A stretch of DNA of 64,000 bases, taken from positions 62,001 to 126,000 of the forward strand of contig NZ_CP082289.1 in assembly GCF_019880245.1 (NCBI RefSeq), in the 5' to 3' direction. The notes below the pieces were generated by a model. It was not told where the DNA came from. It saw nothing but the letters and a program-made list of their open reading frames with translations, and did not search any database. Shown one piece after another: positions 31,406 through 41,400 of this stretch (positions are counted from its first letter, which is position 1; every line of letters begins with the position of its first letter). Source of the DNA: Halobaculum roseum (GTDB taxonomy: Archaea > Halobacteriota > Halobacteria > Halobacteriales > Haloferacaceae). The translations under genes and the position numbers were made by a program.

Positions 31406-33086
31406 CCACGCACCAGGATTCGCACTCGTCATGTCCGCCGTCCTCGTCGCATCGACAGCCGCCGTTCCAGTGGGCGCCCATCCCCCGAATAGTACTGACC
31501 ACGGCGTTCCGGAGGAGACCTTTCACAAACTGTGGTCGGGGGATCAAGACGGTGCGACCGACGGTGCGAATCTGAGTAACGGGTCGGCGGTCGAGCAGCT
31601 TGGCGAGGGGACCGATGTCCCGTTCGATTCGCCCCCGCGTGCAGTTGAGCGATGGAACCGTGGCGACCACTCGGAGTTCCCGGCGACCAACAGCTCCGTG
31701 TCGATCCATCCACCAGATGCGGACCTCACCAGCGACCAGTTCATCAAGGAAGCCTATACTGAGGTGTTCGCCGTTCAGCCGTCCACCCGAGCGCGCCTCT
31801 CGTCGTCTAGACAGCCGCTTTACGTCGCTCCAGACGGGACGCTCCGCGGGACCGTCGATTACCGGGTGGCGGTGCCGCCTGACGACACCTCCGGCGATCG
31901 ACGTGTCTACTGGAGTCTGGAGAGCCATCAGGTTGAGGAGACGAGACTCCTCGTCGACGGCGACGAGGAGACGACGGCTGGTGGTTCCCACACGCCGGCA
32001 CTGTCGTACTCCTTGGATGGATACGCCGGCGAGGACCACCAGCTCACGCTCCAGGCGAATATCTCGGTCCGACTTCGGAAGGAGGTCGAAGTTTGTACCG
32101 CTCACAACGACGAAGGCGATTGTACCAACTGGGAGAGTTCCGTTTCATACCCGACCGAGACCGTCACGGTAACCGATTCCATCGAGGTCACGAAGTATGA
32201 CCTCGCGGTATCAGGGTTCATCGCGGAGTATCCGAACGGTGATCTCGGCCTCGTCGTTTACAAGAACCAGCCGTGGCTCGGCTACCAGTTGCCCAACGGT
32301 GATGTCCGAGGTGTCTGGCGGTTCTACTCAGCCCGAGACAAGGACTGGGATACGCTGGTCTACAGCTCGGACGACGGACAGCGGACCGCCCACTCACCGC
32401 TCCATCCACTCCAGGTGAACGCGTACCCCATCGAGACGGGGCCGACGCCGTCGCCCCGCCGGAACGTGACGATACTGGATGTGTACGGGACGTCGACGTC
32501 GCCGCCGACGCTCCCGTCGAACGTTCACCTGGATGTTCTCACGGAGTCGTACACGGCCAGCTACGGCATCGCGACGCGGGCCACGACCGACGAACAGCCC
32601 GAGACTGTCCGTGCGTGGGGGCTCGTCAGAGGGGTTGAGGCAGAACGGCCCGCCGATGAGTTCGCTCGAATCCAGATCGACGAGAGCAACCTCTCTCTGG
32701 AGGTGGTGAACCAGACCGAAGATACGGTCACCGTCCGGGTGACCCTCCAGAACGCGAACACCGGCGCACCAATCAATACCGACGAACGGGACGGCTACGT
32801 CGTCGTCAACGGGCAGCGGGTGAACACGACCGGGAACGGAACCGTCACGACGACGATTGAACGTTCCCCTGGCGGTGTGTCGGCCCGATACGAACCCGGC
32901 CACTGGTGGCTCAATCCTCCCGGCTATACCGGCGACTCGGATACTGTCCTGCTGCAAGGCTCAGTGCTCCAGTTGGTGTCGACGCTGTTCCGGATCGGCG
33001 TTCCCGTCTCGCTGTTCCTCCTTGCAGTGTTCTTCATCGATCGGATTACAGGGTGGCGTATCTGGCCCCCGTGGAGGTCACTATAA
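31383..33086 (+). CDS. Secreted/surface protein with C-terminal membrane anchor, T4SS operon
   Basis: 567 residues. A signal peptide (ALVMSAVLVASTAAVPVGAH, about residues 14-33) opens it; a large extracellular domain rich in Thr/Asp and strands follows; one membrane helix near the end (about 535-553) is followed by a short basic tail WRIWPPWRSL. It overlaps the pilin-like gene by 23 bp; start codons 31383 and 31395 (both GTG) are possible. It resembles a surface adhesin or mating-pair component. No family recognised. Confidence 0.7.
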   Translation: MARVVDSNHAPGFALVMSAVLVASTAAVPVGAHPPNSTDHGVPEETFHKLWSGDQDGATDGANLSNGSAVEQLGEGTDVPFDSPPRAVERWNRGDHSEFPATNSSVSIHPPDADLTSDQFIKEAYTEVFAVQPSTRARLSSSRQPLYVAPDGTLRGTVDYRVAVPPDDTSGDRRVYWSLESHQVEETRLLVDGDEETTAGGSHTPALSYSLDGYAGEDHQLTLQANISVRLRKEVEVCTAHNDEGDCTNWESSVSYPTETVTVTDSIEVTKYDLAVSGFIAEYPNGDLGLVVYKNQPWLGYQLPNGDVRGVWRFYSARDKDWDTLVYSSDDGQRTAHSPLHPLQVNAYPIETGPTPSPRRNVTILDVYGTSTSPPTLPSNVHLDVLTESYTASYGIATRATTDEQPETVRAWGLVRGVEAERPADEFARIQIDESNLSLEVVNQTEDTVTVRVTLQNANTGAPINTDERDGYVVVNGQRVNTTGNGTVTTTIERSPGGVSARYEPGHWWLNPPGYTGDSDTVLLQGSVLQLVSTLFRIGVPVSLFLLAVFFIDRITGWRIWPPWRSL

Positions 33087-33988
33087 TGATCAGAGAACAT
33101 TCAGAATCCCATGACCGGAATTCGGAACGGTGGATTAGTCGACGCCGTCTTTTGGCTTCGTCTGGAACAGCCCTGCTTGCAGGAGTAGCAGGGTGTTCCG
33201 GAACCGATGGTCCCGGCAACCAGACTGAATCCCCAACAGGTTCGTCCTCTACGTCGCCGTCTACAGATTCGGTATTTGAGGAAATCAGCTTCGCGGGACC
33301 CAACCTTGTGGTGACGCTGGCTGATGATCACGATGTCGACCAACTCAATCTGATTGGTCCAGATGGTACTACGTTCGAACAGTCAACCGTTGCACAGGGA
33401 GCTACAAGAGTCGAAATACAGATTGTCTTCAAGACTGGTGGGACGTACTCTGCCGGCGAGTACGAGTTAGTCGCCGTTTCGGGCGAGACATCTGAGTCGA
33501 TGTCCCTGGAGCTTCGGCCCGATATCCAGATCGTCGATGTCGAACCGGAGTTCGATGAAGATGATGGCTACAGTAGCGGTCGGCTCTTTGTGACGGTCGA
33601 GAACGTCGGTACTGGTCCCTCTTGGGTGTATAATATTGGCTTCCGGAATGCGCCGTATCGGAACGCACCTGAGGTAATCGAAGGAGACGGCGTTGCTGAT
33701 ACCACGTTCGAGCGTCCGGAGGCGAGCGAAGAATTCCTCAGCCCCGGTACTGAACGGGAATTCCTGAAACAACGGGGTGTTCTCGTCATCGATGACAACG
33801 ACGATGTCTCATGTGAGAGTGATACTGCAGAATTAACCGTTGTTGTTCAGACCCCACACGGAGATATTGAGCAACCGATTCGGGCGGAACTGTCCGGTGG
33901 ATACCACATCGACGATCAAGGCGCAATCCAACACCCGTGTAAAGACGTCCAGATTGAACTACTGGACGGGGGTGGAGACAATGCGTAG
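33086..33988 (+). CDS. Tat lipoprotein of the T4SS operon
   Basis: 300 residues. A twin-arginine-like SRRRLLASSG and lipobox AGVAGC anchor it outside the membrane. The body looks like two beta-sandwich domains: VVTLADDHDVDQLNLIGPDG, then RLFVTVENVGTGPSW (CARDB-like). Its ATG shares one base with the previous stop (TAATG). It likely contributes to the surface part of the apparatus. Confidence 0.75.
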   Translation: MIREHSESHDRNSERWISRRRLLASSGTALLAGVAGCSGTDGPGNQTESPTGSSSTSPSTDSVFEEISFAGPNLVVTLADDHDVDQLNLIGPDGTTFEQSTVAQGATRVEIQIVFKTGGTYSAGEYELVAVSGETSESMSLELRPDIQIVDVEPEFDEDDGYSSGRLFVTVENVGTGPSWVYNIGFRNAPYRNAPEVIEGDGVADTTFERPEASEEFLSPGTEREFLKQRGVLVIDDNDDVSCESDTAELTVVVQTPHGDIEQPIRAELSGGYHIDDQGAIQHPCKDVQIELLDGGGDNA

Positions 33989-35354
33989 TCCCGTCCGATT
34001 CCTAGTTCGCTCTATCTTCGTCTTTTTCGGGCTACTGACTACGGGCACTGCTCCGGTTTTAGCTCAAAGTGACGGAGGCAGCGATGGAGGTGCTCTTGGA
34101 GACATTATCATCAGCGCTATCCAAGAACTCCTTGAGATACTCTTCAGCCCTATAGAGACCGTCATAGAGAATCACGGTGATGCAGTCTTGCGGACAGTGG
34201 TGGGTACTCCCCATCCAGATTCGGTGTTCAATCAGCCGACGAACGCAGCGTGGCCCGGAATTTATGACTACTACTGGGAGATGATTATCCCGCTTTCGCT
34301 ATCGCTGTACGGCCTCTCGATTGGAATCGTCATTTTCCTTGAATCGACGAGCCACTTGTTCAACGGATACCATCGCTCGAAGCTCAAGAAACGCGCCTTC
34401 GCTGGACTGCTCGGTATCTTGTCGTGGTGGTGGATCTCAGCGCTATCGTTGCGGTTTATGGATGCATTGGCTGGGTTCCTCGTCCCCTCGGTGTCAGAAA
34501 TCTCGCTATTCCAGACGCTGTCGTTCACTGGGATGGGCGTGCTCGGCACGGTCGTCGCTCTCTCAACGAATTTGCTCCTATTCGTGTTGATCGGCCTGAT
34601 TTACCTAGCGAGACAACTGGCACTCTACCTATTTGTGTTCCTGATGCCACTACTCATTGTATTCTGGATCCCTGGCGTCGGGCCGTTCGCCCTAGTCTCG
34701 AAATTCATGAAGAAGTTGGCCGGGTTCTACGTCCCTTTCCTGTTTATGACGGTTCCAGTTGCTCTCCTGTTCCGTCTCGGGGACATCTTGGGGACGAGCT
34801 TCGGCCCCTCAGCCGGTGAGTTCGGGGCTTGGTTGACGGCACTCGTTATCCCGCTTCTCGCCGTTGCCTCTCCGTTTGTTTTGTTCTGGCAGGCCGGGGC
34901 GTTGTTCTTCATCGCCGACAGGGCGGCCAGGCATATGTCTGCTGAGAAGGCCCGTAGTCGGTTGTCTAGAGGGCGTGAACAAGTCCAATCGGCCAAACAG
35001 GGTGGGAGAAACTTCGTTCGAGGAGTGCGCGATGAGCCCGCAGTCAAGAGCGGTGGCCAATACGTCTTGAACTCTGGTGATTCGAGAGCCCACTCTACCG
35101 GCCAACGACTCAATACGACTGGCTCTCGCCTCCGTGAAGCGATCACCGACGGCAGCGGTGGAGGGGGAGGAAACAGCGGAGGCGGAAACCTCGGCGGCGG
35201 AAATGATGATTCTACGGCCGGCTCCACCACCAGCGAGGATAGTAGTGGGAACGACGGAGGCGAGGAATTCGATCGAGACGATGCGTTCCGGGACCCCCAG
35301 ACTCGGAACCGGAATCCAGATTCAGCAGATGACCCGCCACGCTATATCCACTAA
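33981..35354 (+). CDS. VirB6/TrbL-like polytopic membrane protein
   Basis: 457 residues. A signal-like first helix is followed by a short outside stretch, then about six to seven membrane segments (about 90-310). The hydrophilic tail is Gly/Ser/Asp-rich and probably disordered. The start overlaps the lipoprotein gene by 8 bp. Topology and operon position fit VirB6/TrbL, the inner-membrane channel component of conjugation systems. Confidence 0.65.
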   Translation: MRSPVRFLVRSIFVFFGLLTTGTAPVLAQSDGGSDGGALGDIIISAIQELLEILFSPIETVIENHGDAVLRTVVGTPHPDSVFNQPTNAAWPGIYDYYWEMIIPLSLSLYGLSIGIVIFLESTSHLFNGYHRSKLKKRAFAGLLGILSWWWISALSLRFMDALAGFLVPSVSEISLFQTLSFTGMGVLGTVVALSTNLLLFVLIGLIYLARQLALYLFVFLMPLLIVFWIPGVGPFALVSKFMKKLAGFYVPFLFMTVPVALLFRLGDILGTSFGPSAGEFGAWLTALVIPLLAVASPFVLFWQAGALFFIADRAARHMSAEKARSRLSRGREQVQSAKQGGRNFVRGVRDEPAVKSGGQYVLNSGDSRAHSTGQRLNTTGSRLREAITDGSGGGGGNSGGGNLGGGNDDSTAGSTTSEDSSGNDGGEEFDRDDAFRDPQTRNRNPDSADDPPRYIH

Positions 35355-35360
35355 CAACCC

Positions 35361-36374
35361 ATGAGCTCCGCAACTGACCCCGCGAAACGAATTCCGAAGT
35401 CACTCGGTACCGACACCCAGTTCCTCGGGAAGTACTCGCTGACGGACCTCGCCGTCGCCGGTCTTCCCGGTGTACTGGTAGTCCTGGTGACGCAGGTCGT
35501 TATCCCACCGTCACTCACCGTTCGTGGCATTCCGGTGTCCGCCCTCACGATCCCCCTCGCAGCGATTGCGATCGCCTTCGGTGGGCTGTTCGTCTACCTC
35601 ACGCCCGGCTACACCAACAGTCTCGACTGGCTCGGTCTGTTCGTGAACTTCCACCGCAGCGAGACGGAGATCGCCCACGAGGAGGCGAAGGAGTACACTC
35701 ACGTCGAGCGCGTCTACCCGCGACAAGACGCCATCGAGCGGACGGACCGGGCTCTTGTCGGAGCCGTTCAGGTGTCGCCACCGACGATGGCGCTCGCGAC
35801 CGACGAGGAGTGGGCCCAGAAGGCGGAGGCCTTCCAGGACTTCGTCAATACGACCGTCGAGTTCCCGATCCAGATTTACTCGACGACGCAGGCGTTCCCC
35901 GCCGACGAGTACGTCGGGCGGTACGAAGACCGGTTGAGCGACCCGGACGTCAAATCGAACGAGAAACTCCAGGCGCTCATCGAACACTACGTCGACTGGT
36001 ACGACCGGGAGCTGGCGCAGCGTCAGATGACCATTCGCGACCACTACGTCCTGATTCCGGTACGACCTGAGGAGGTCCGATACGAACGGGCCAGCCTCCT
36101 CGAAAAGCTCGCTAGGATCCCCGTACTGGGCATCCTCATCCAGATTGTCACGGCGCCGCCGGAGGAGGAAGAGCGAGCCGCGATGCTCGAGGAACTGGAC
36201 GAGCGGCGCCGGCGGGTCGAGCGCGGCCTCCGCGGCATCGAGGGGTGTGACACGCGCCCCGTTGATGCGGCCGAACTCACCCGCCTCATCGCGGAATACT
36301 GGACCGGCACGGAAATCGAGTACGGCGACCCCGAACAGGTGCTTCGAACGTCCCCCGTCATCAACAAGTCATGA
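35361..36374 (+). CDS. PrgI-like / VirB3-VirB4 N-terminal protein
   Basis: 337 residues. Two membrane helices (about 30-50 and 58-78) come first with the PrgI-type context FLGKYSLTDLAVAGLPG. A soluble domain of about 230 residues follows and ends in a helical coiled coil (ELDERRRRVERGLRGIE). PrgI and VirB3 proteins precede the VirB4 ATPase in Gram-positive and archaeal conjugation operons, as here. It overlaps the ATPase gene by 4 bp. Confidence 0.7.
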   Translation: MSSATDPAKRIPKSLGTDTQFLGKYSLTDLAVAGLPGVLVVLVTQVVIPPSLTVRGIPVSALTIPLAAIAIAFGGLFVYLTPGYTNSLDWLGLFVNFHRSETEIAHEEAKEYTHVERVYPRQDAIERTDRALVGAVQVSPPTMALATDEEWAQKAEAFQDFVNTTVEFPIQIYSTTQAFPADEYVGRYEDRLSDPDVKSNEKLQALIEHYVDWYDRELAQRQMTIRDHYVLIPVRPEEVRYERASLLEKLARIPVLGILIQIVTAPPEEEERAAMLEELDERRRRVERGLRGIEGCDTRPVDAAELTRLIAEYWTGTEIEYGDPEQVLRTSPVINKS

Positions 36375-38455
36375 TTGGAAACCTGCTGCCCTTCACCGGC
36401 TCGGATAGTTCAGAAACTGACGACGAGGCGACCGCAGACGAGGCCCCCGACGAAGAGGGGGAAGATGCTGAATCACAGTTTACCGTGGACTACGAGGCCG
36501 ACGGTGAGGCAGTCGACGGCATCCCCGAGATCCATCAGACCGTCGTCTCGCCGTCGAGTATCGAGCGAACGCCCAGCGCCCTCCGGACTGACACCCAGTG
36601 GGCGCAGAGTCTGTGGGTCGGTGAGTATCCCGATGCTCCGATGGATGGCTTCCTCGAAAAACTGTACGCGGCCGCCGAGACCCAACAGACAGATGTCAGC
36701 ATCCACATCGATCCTCGTGATACGCGAGAGACGTTGGATTCGCTGGAGAACAAGATCGAGGACCTCGAAGCCGACTACGAGTACCTGACCGAGAAGCATC
36801 GTGCGAGCGCCCGGGGCGTCGAGAAAGACCTCGAGGACCACCAGGAGATGTACGACGTCCTTCGGAACACGACGATGCAGGCGTTCGACGTCTCGATGTA
36901 TCTCACGGTCAGGGGCAACGATCGCGAGAACATCGACGCCGAGTCGGTGTCGACGACAGCCCGACAAGCGCCTGCGAATCTGACGCCGGTGACGCCCCGG
37001 TGGTCACAGCTGAAGACGTTCACCTCAGCGAGCCCGATCGCCCTGGATCAGTTCAACGAGACGCTCGACAGCAAGACGCCGATGCTCGGCGGGGCAGTCG
37101 GCGCGATGTTCCCCTTCGTTTCCGGTGCGTTTGCGGAACCCGGTATCGAATACGGGACGTACGCGCTGAATTCGAGTCCACTCATCCTCGACCGATTCAA
37201 ACGGCAAACCGGCTACTGTATGATGGTTATCGGCCGGCTCGGCGCAGGCAAATCCTTCGCGACGAAGCTCCGGCTCGTGCGGCGGGCGATGTTCGACGAG
37301 GATACGGTCGTCATTATGCTCGACCCGATGCGGGGGTTCGCCGGCGTCAACGAGGCGCTCGATGGCGAGCGGATCACGGTCGGTGGCCGGCGGGGGCTGA
37401 ACCCGCTGGAAATCAAACCGACGCCCGACCACGTCCTGCAGGAGGTCGACGACATCGACCCGTGGGGCGAGCAGATCAACTGGGTGATGACCTTCTTCGC
37501 GACGTTCTTCGAGCACGTCGCAGACCATCCACTCGGCGAGCGCAACCAGACGCTCCGGCGGGCCGTCCAAGAAGCCTACGAGAAGCGCGGGATCACCCGC
37601 GATCCAGAGACGCACACCCGGGACTCGCCCACCATCCACGACGTCATCACGGTCCTCGAAGAGATGGTCGAAGACCCCGAGGAGTACGGCTACGTCACGG
37701 ATGGGGAGCAGGAAGCCGTCCAGTCCGATGCTCAGTCGCTACTCAAGGACCTCCGACCGTCATTCCGCGAGGGCGGTGAACTCGAGAATCTGGCTCGCCC
37801 CTCCGAGTTCGACCTCGATTCGAAGGTCATCTACCTCGATCTCCACCAGGAGGAGGGGACCCGTGGCCGGGCGGAGACCAGCCTGATGATGCAGGTGCTG
37901 TTCAACAGCGTCTACGAGCGGGTCAAACAGACCGACAAGCGCGTCGTCTTCTGTATCGACGAGGCGCACTACCTGATGAACGACGCCGTCTCGTTGGACT
38001 TCCTGGAGACAGCCGTCCGGCACAGCCGCCACTTCGATCTGAGCCTCGAATTCATCACGCAAACGGGGGGTGAATTCGCGCTGACGCCGGAGGCACGCAC
38101 CATCGCGAACCTCTGTTCGTTGACCGTCCTCCACCGCGTCAATGAGGAGAAAGAGAAGATCGCCAAGTGGTTCGACCTCAGCGAGCGGCAGGTGAACTGG
38201 GTTACCTCCGCGAAGGCCGGGGAAGACGAGGACGGCTACTCTGAGGCGCTCGTCGGTATCGACCAGGAGGGATGGTTCCCACTCCGAATTCGGGCAAGTG
38301 ACTACGAGGCTCACGTTATCGACGGCGGCGCTGCGGACGTGGCCGAGCTTGAACCCGAGCCGACGACGAGCGTGACGAATCCAGATAGCCGACCCGCCGG
38401 AACGCGTGCCGACGGCGGTGAACCAACTAGCACTACCACTCAGGAGGATGACTGA
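36371..38455 (+). CDS. VirB4-family conjugation ATPase
   Basis: 694 residues. The N-terminal part has helices typical of VirB4 (QAFDVSMYLTVRGNDREN). The ATPase core carries Walker A GRLGAGKSFATK (about 289-300) and Walker B FCIDEAHYLMN (about 523-533), with LEFITQTGGEF and a final arginine-finger-like region after it. VirB4 powers assembly of the pilus or channel. It is coupled by 4 bp to the PrgI-like gene and by 8 bp to the giant ATPase. Assignment to VirB4 is strong; to a specific conjugation type, not. Confidence 0.9.
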   Translation: MIGNLLPFTGSDSSETDDEATADEAPDEEGEDAESQFTVDYEADGEAVDGIPEIHQTVVSPSSIERTPSALRTDTQWAQSLWVGEYPDAPMDGFLEKLYAAAETQQTDVSIHIDPRDTRETLDSLENKIEDLEADYEYLTEKHRASARGVEKDLEDHQEMYDVLRNTTMQAFDVSMYLTVRGNDRENIDAESVSTTARQAPANLTPVTPRWSQLKTFTSASPIALDQFNETLDSKTPMLGGAVGAMFPFVSGAFAEPGIEYGTYALNSSPLILDRFKRQTGYCMMVIGRLGAGKSFATKLRLVRRAMFDEDTVVIMLDPMRGFAGVNEALDGERITVGGRRGLNPLEIKPTPDHVLQEVDDIDPWGEQINWVMTFFATFFEHVADHPLGERNQTLRRAVQEAYEKRGITRDPETHTRDSPTIHDVITVLEEMVEDPEEYGYVTDGEQEAVQSDAQSLLKDLRPSFREGGELENLARPSEFDLDSKVIYLDLHQEEGTRGRAETSLMMQVLFNSVYERVKQTDKRVVFCIDEAHYLMNDAVSLDFLETAVRHSRHFDLSLEFITQTGGEFALTPEARTIANLCSLTVLHRVNEEKEKIAKWFDLSERQVNWVTSAKAGEDEDGYSEALVGIDQEGWFPLRIRASDYEAHVIDGGAADVAELEPEPTTSVTNPDSRPAGTRADGGEPTSTTTQEDD

Positions 38456-41400
38456 ACAGACCCCGTCAGAAATCCCGTCAGTGGCTAACGGCGACGAGTA
38501 CATCCGGATCACTCCCTCCCGGAGCGATCTCGCGCCGGAGACCGTAGTCCGTCAACTGGCCGGCCTCCACGGCCTTGACGCTGGCAACGACGGACTTCTC
38601 GCAAGTATCGGTCCCTTCGGCGATCCGCCACCGGTGTTCGAGTTCCTCGCAGTGAGTGAGGGGGCAGACGAGCCGGTCGAGTTCTATTACGGGGCCGACC
38701 GCCGGTTAGATGCCTTCGAAGAACGCCTCCGGACGCTGTATCCTCCGACCGTCACGTTCGAGCGGGTCACCCTTGACTTGGAAACGAAGCTACTCCCATC
38801 GACAGCAGACCCGTCTCAGGACCACAGTGCCGGAGGTGACGATAGCCACGGAATGAACCCCAGGACAGCTGAGGAATTCTCCGGAGACCCGAATTCGGAT
38901 TCAGAGCCCGTGACTCTCTTCGATTCGACGGGGCAGGAACCGGTCGGTGATGGCGGAAGTGTGCTGTCGGAGAGCACTATGTCGCAGGACGAGGACGAAG
39001 TCTTGTTCGAGGCCGATTCGAGTGACGAGTCCACAGCGGCTGGTCCGTCCGACTCCGAACTCGATGCCGATCACCAGCCGGCTCATACGCAACCGACCGT
39101 CGATGAGACGACCCCACTCGGAATCAGTTGGCACGGGCAGGCTACCCGGCGGGAAGACTGGATGACGACACTACCCCAATTCACGAATACGGAAGACGAC
39201 GATGACGATCACGCTCGGGCCCCGCTCGCGTCACTCATCGATCAGCTGACCCGGGCCGAACACCCGATCGCGTTCCAGGTACTCTTTCAGCGGAAATCGG
39301 ACTGGACGCACGAGGCACGAGAGCGCCAGCGGAAGCTCCGTGAAGGCGAAGACCGGGTCGTCGACTGGTTCTTCGGAGAACTCCTCGGAAACACAGAGAA
39401 CGAACCACAGAGTCCGTCGAACACCGGGCGACAGCGTCGGTATCTCGACATCGGTGGGCGAGAGCGGGTCGAGGCTATCGACGAGAAGGAGCCACAGCAC
39501 ACGTTCACGGTGAATATGCGGGCACTTTCGCTCGTGACCTCCGACCGACAACGAGAGCGGGTTGACCATCGTCTCGATGATATCGGGTCGGTATTCGATC
39601 ACCTGAACGGGCCGCACTATCGGCTCCGACCGAAGCGCATCCGCCGTGGGCTTCGAAAGGGGCGGCGAGCCAAGAAGCACGCCGACCGGGTACTCAACGC
39701 TACGTTGGCTACCAAGAGCGACTGGCGGAAGACCCGCCCCGATCTCGTCCTCGGGCCGGCTGAGTTGGCGAACTTCGTGGTCGTTCCGCCGGCAACTGAC
39801 CTCACGACCGAGGGCGGGCGGGGGTCCGACGCCGAACCCGAGAGCCGGACGCCCCTGCCACTCCCGGCGCAGGACCACATGGATGCGTTCACGGACGCCG
39901 GGATGGCGATCGGCCGCGGTCTTGGGGAAGACGGTACGCCCACGTCGGAGCCGATGCGGATTCCCCCGCATCTACTTCCGTTCCACGTCGGCCGGTTCGC
40001 GAAGAGCGGCGCCGGCAAATCGGTCGCGCTTGAAAACGACGCCCTCTCGCTGTACGACCAGACGAACGGGCCAGTGTTCATCATCGACTCCAAGGGCGGG
40101 AATTTCCCCGAGAACTATATGCGGGCTCACGCGAAGCGCTTCGGCACCGACGACCTCGAGGAGAACGTCCTCCACTTCTCGGTGCCCGACATCCTGCCTG
40201 GCTTCGCGTTCTTCGACATCACGCCGGCATTGGAGGACGGCGTCCGACGCGTCGACGCGATTCAGGACAAGGCCGACCACTACGAGGAGCTCATCAAGCT
40301 CGTGATGGGGCCGGAGCGGTACGAGGACGCCATCGCCTCGCCGACGCTCATCAAGTACCTCATCAAGGCGATGTACGACGAGGAGTACGGCCTCGAAAAC
40401 GGACACTTCCGGCAGGATACAAACTACTTCACCCACGACCAGTTTGAGCAGGCGGTGACCCAGTTCCACGCCGCCGGGCCACCAGATTCGACACCCGAAG
40501 ATGCACCGCGAGCCAGCGACCCGCAGGTCGCCGAGAAACTGGAGCGACACCTGCGCTCGAACCCGGCGACGTTCTCGAACGTCGTGAGCGGCATCAGCAA
40601 CCGGATGGACTACATCACGCAGGACGCCCATCTCCGGCGGATCTTCAACAATACCGAGTCACAGTTCGACTTCCGCGACCTCCTCGACGAGGACAAAGTA
40701 GTCATCTTCGACCTCGGCGATCTCCGCGACGAGGCCGCCCGTGTGATGACCGGCGTCATTCTGACGCAGCTCTACGATGCTGTCAAGCGTCGCGACGGCG
40801 ACGAGCTGGCCCGCAAGCCAGACGACTACGTGGCGAACCTGCTCATCGACGAAGCGTCGTCGGTCGTCGTCTCTGATACGCTGACGACGCTGCTCGAAAA
40901 GGGGCGGGAGTTCCGGCTATCCATCGAACTCGTGACGCAGTTCCCTGAGCAGATGAAGGAGGCCGGCAACCGCGAGGTCTACCTGAACGTCCTGAACAAC
41001 ATCGGCAGTCCGCTCGTCGGGAAGATCGCCGTCGACGCCGACATCGCCGAGGCACTCTCACACGAGGCAATGGATCCCGTCGAGTTCAAGAATCGGATCA
41101 GTTCCCTCCCGCGTGGCGAGTGGATCGCACAGCTCCCGAGCCCAGAGTTCGGCGAAACCGGCCCCGACCCGTTCAGTATCGAACCCCTTCCGATTCCACC
41201 CGGTCATCCCGATAGCGAGCAGCCACTGACCGGGACGCAAGAAGAGCGATTCCAAGACGCCTTGGACGCCGTCCACGAGCATACCCGCGAGGAGTACGGG
41301 GTCGCCGGCGGGACGACCGTGGAGAGCCGTGACGCTGCGACTGACGTCGCTCTGGAGAACGCGGATGACCTACCGTTGGAAGTCGCGATGGCCCGTGCGA

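Noticed and set aside
35511..36044. Long open frame antisense to the PrgI-like gene
   Set aside because: GC-rich haloarchaeal genes leave open frames on the other strand. The sense gene has clear family features and overlaps its neighbours, while the antisense product is Arg/Val-rich and unlike known proteins. The same applies to frames at 32394-32957, 36473-36967, 37025-37639 and 39231-39971.
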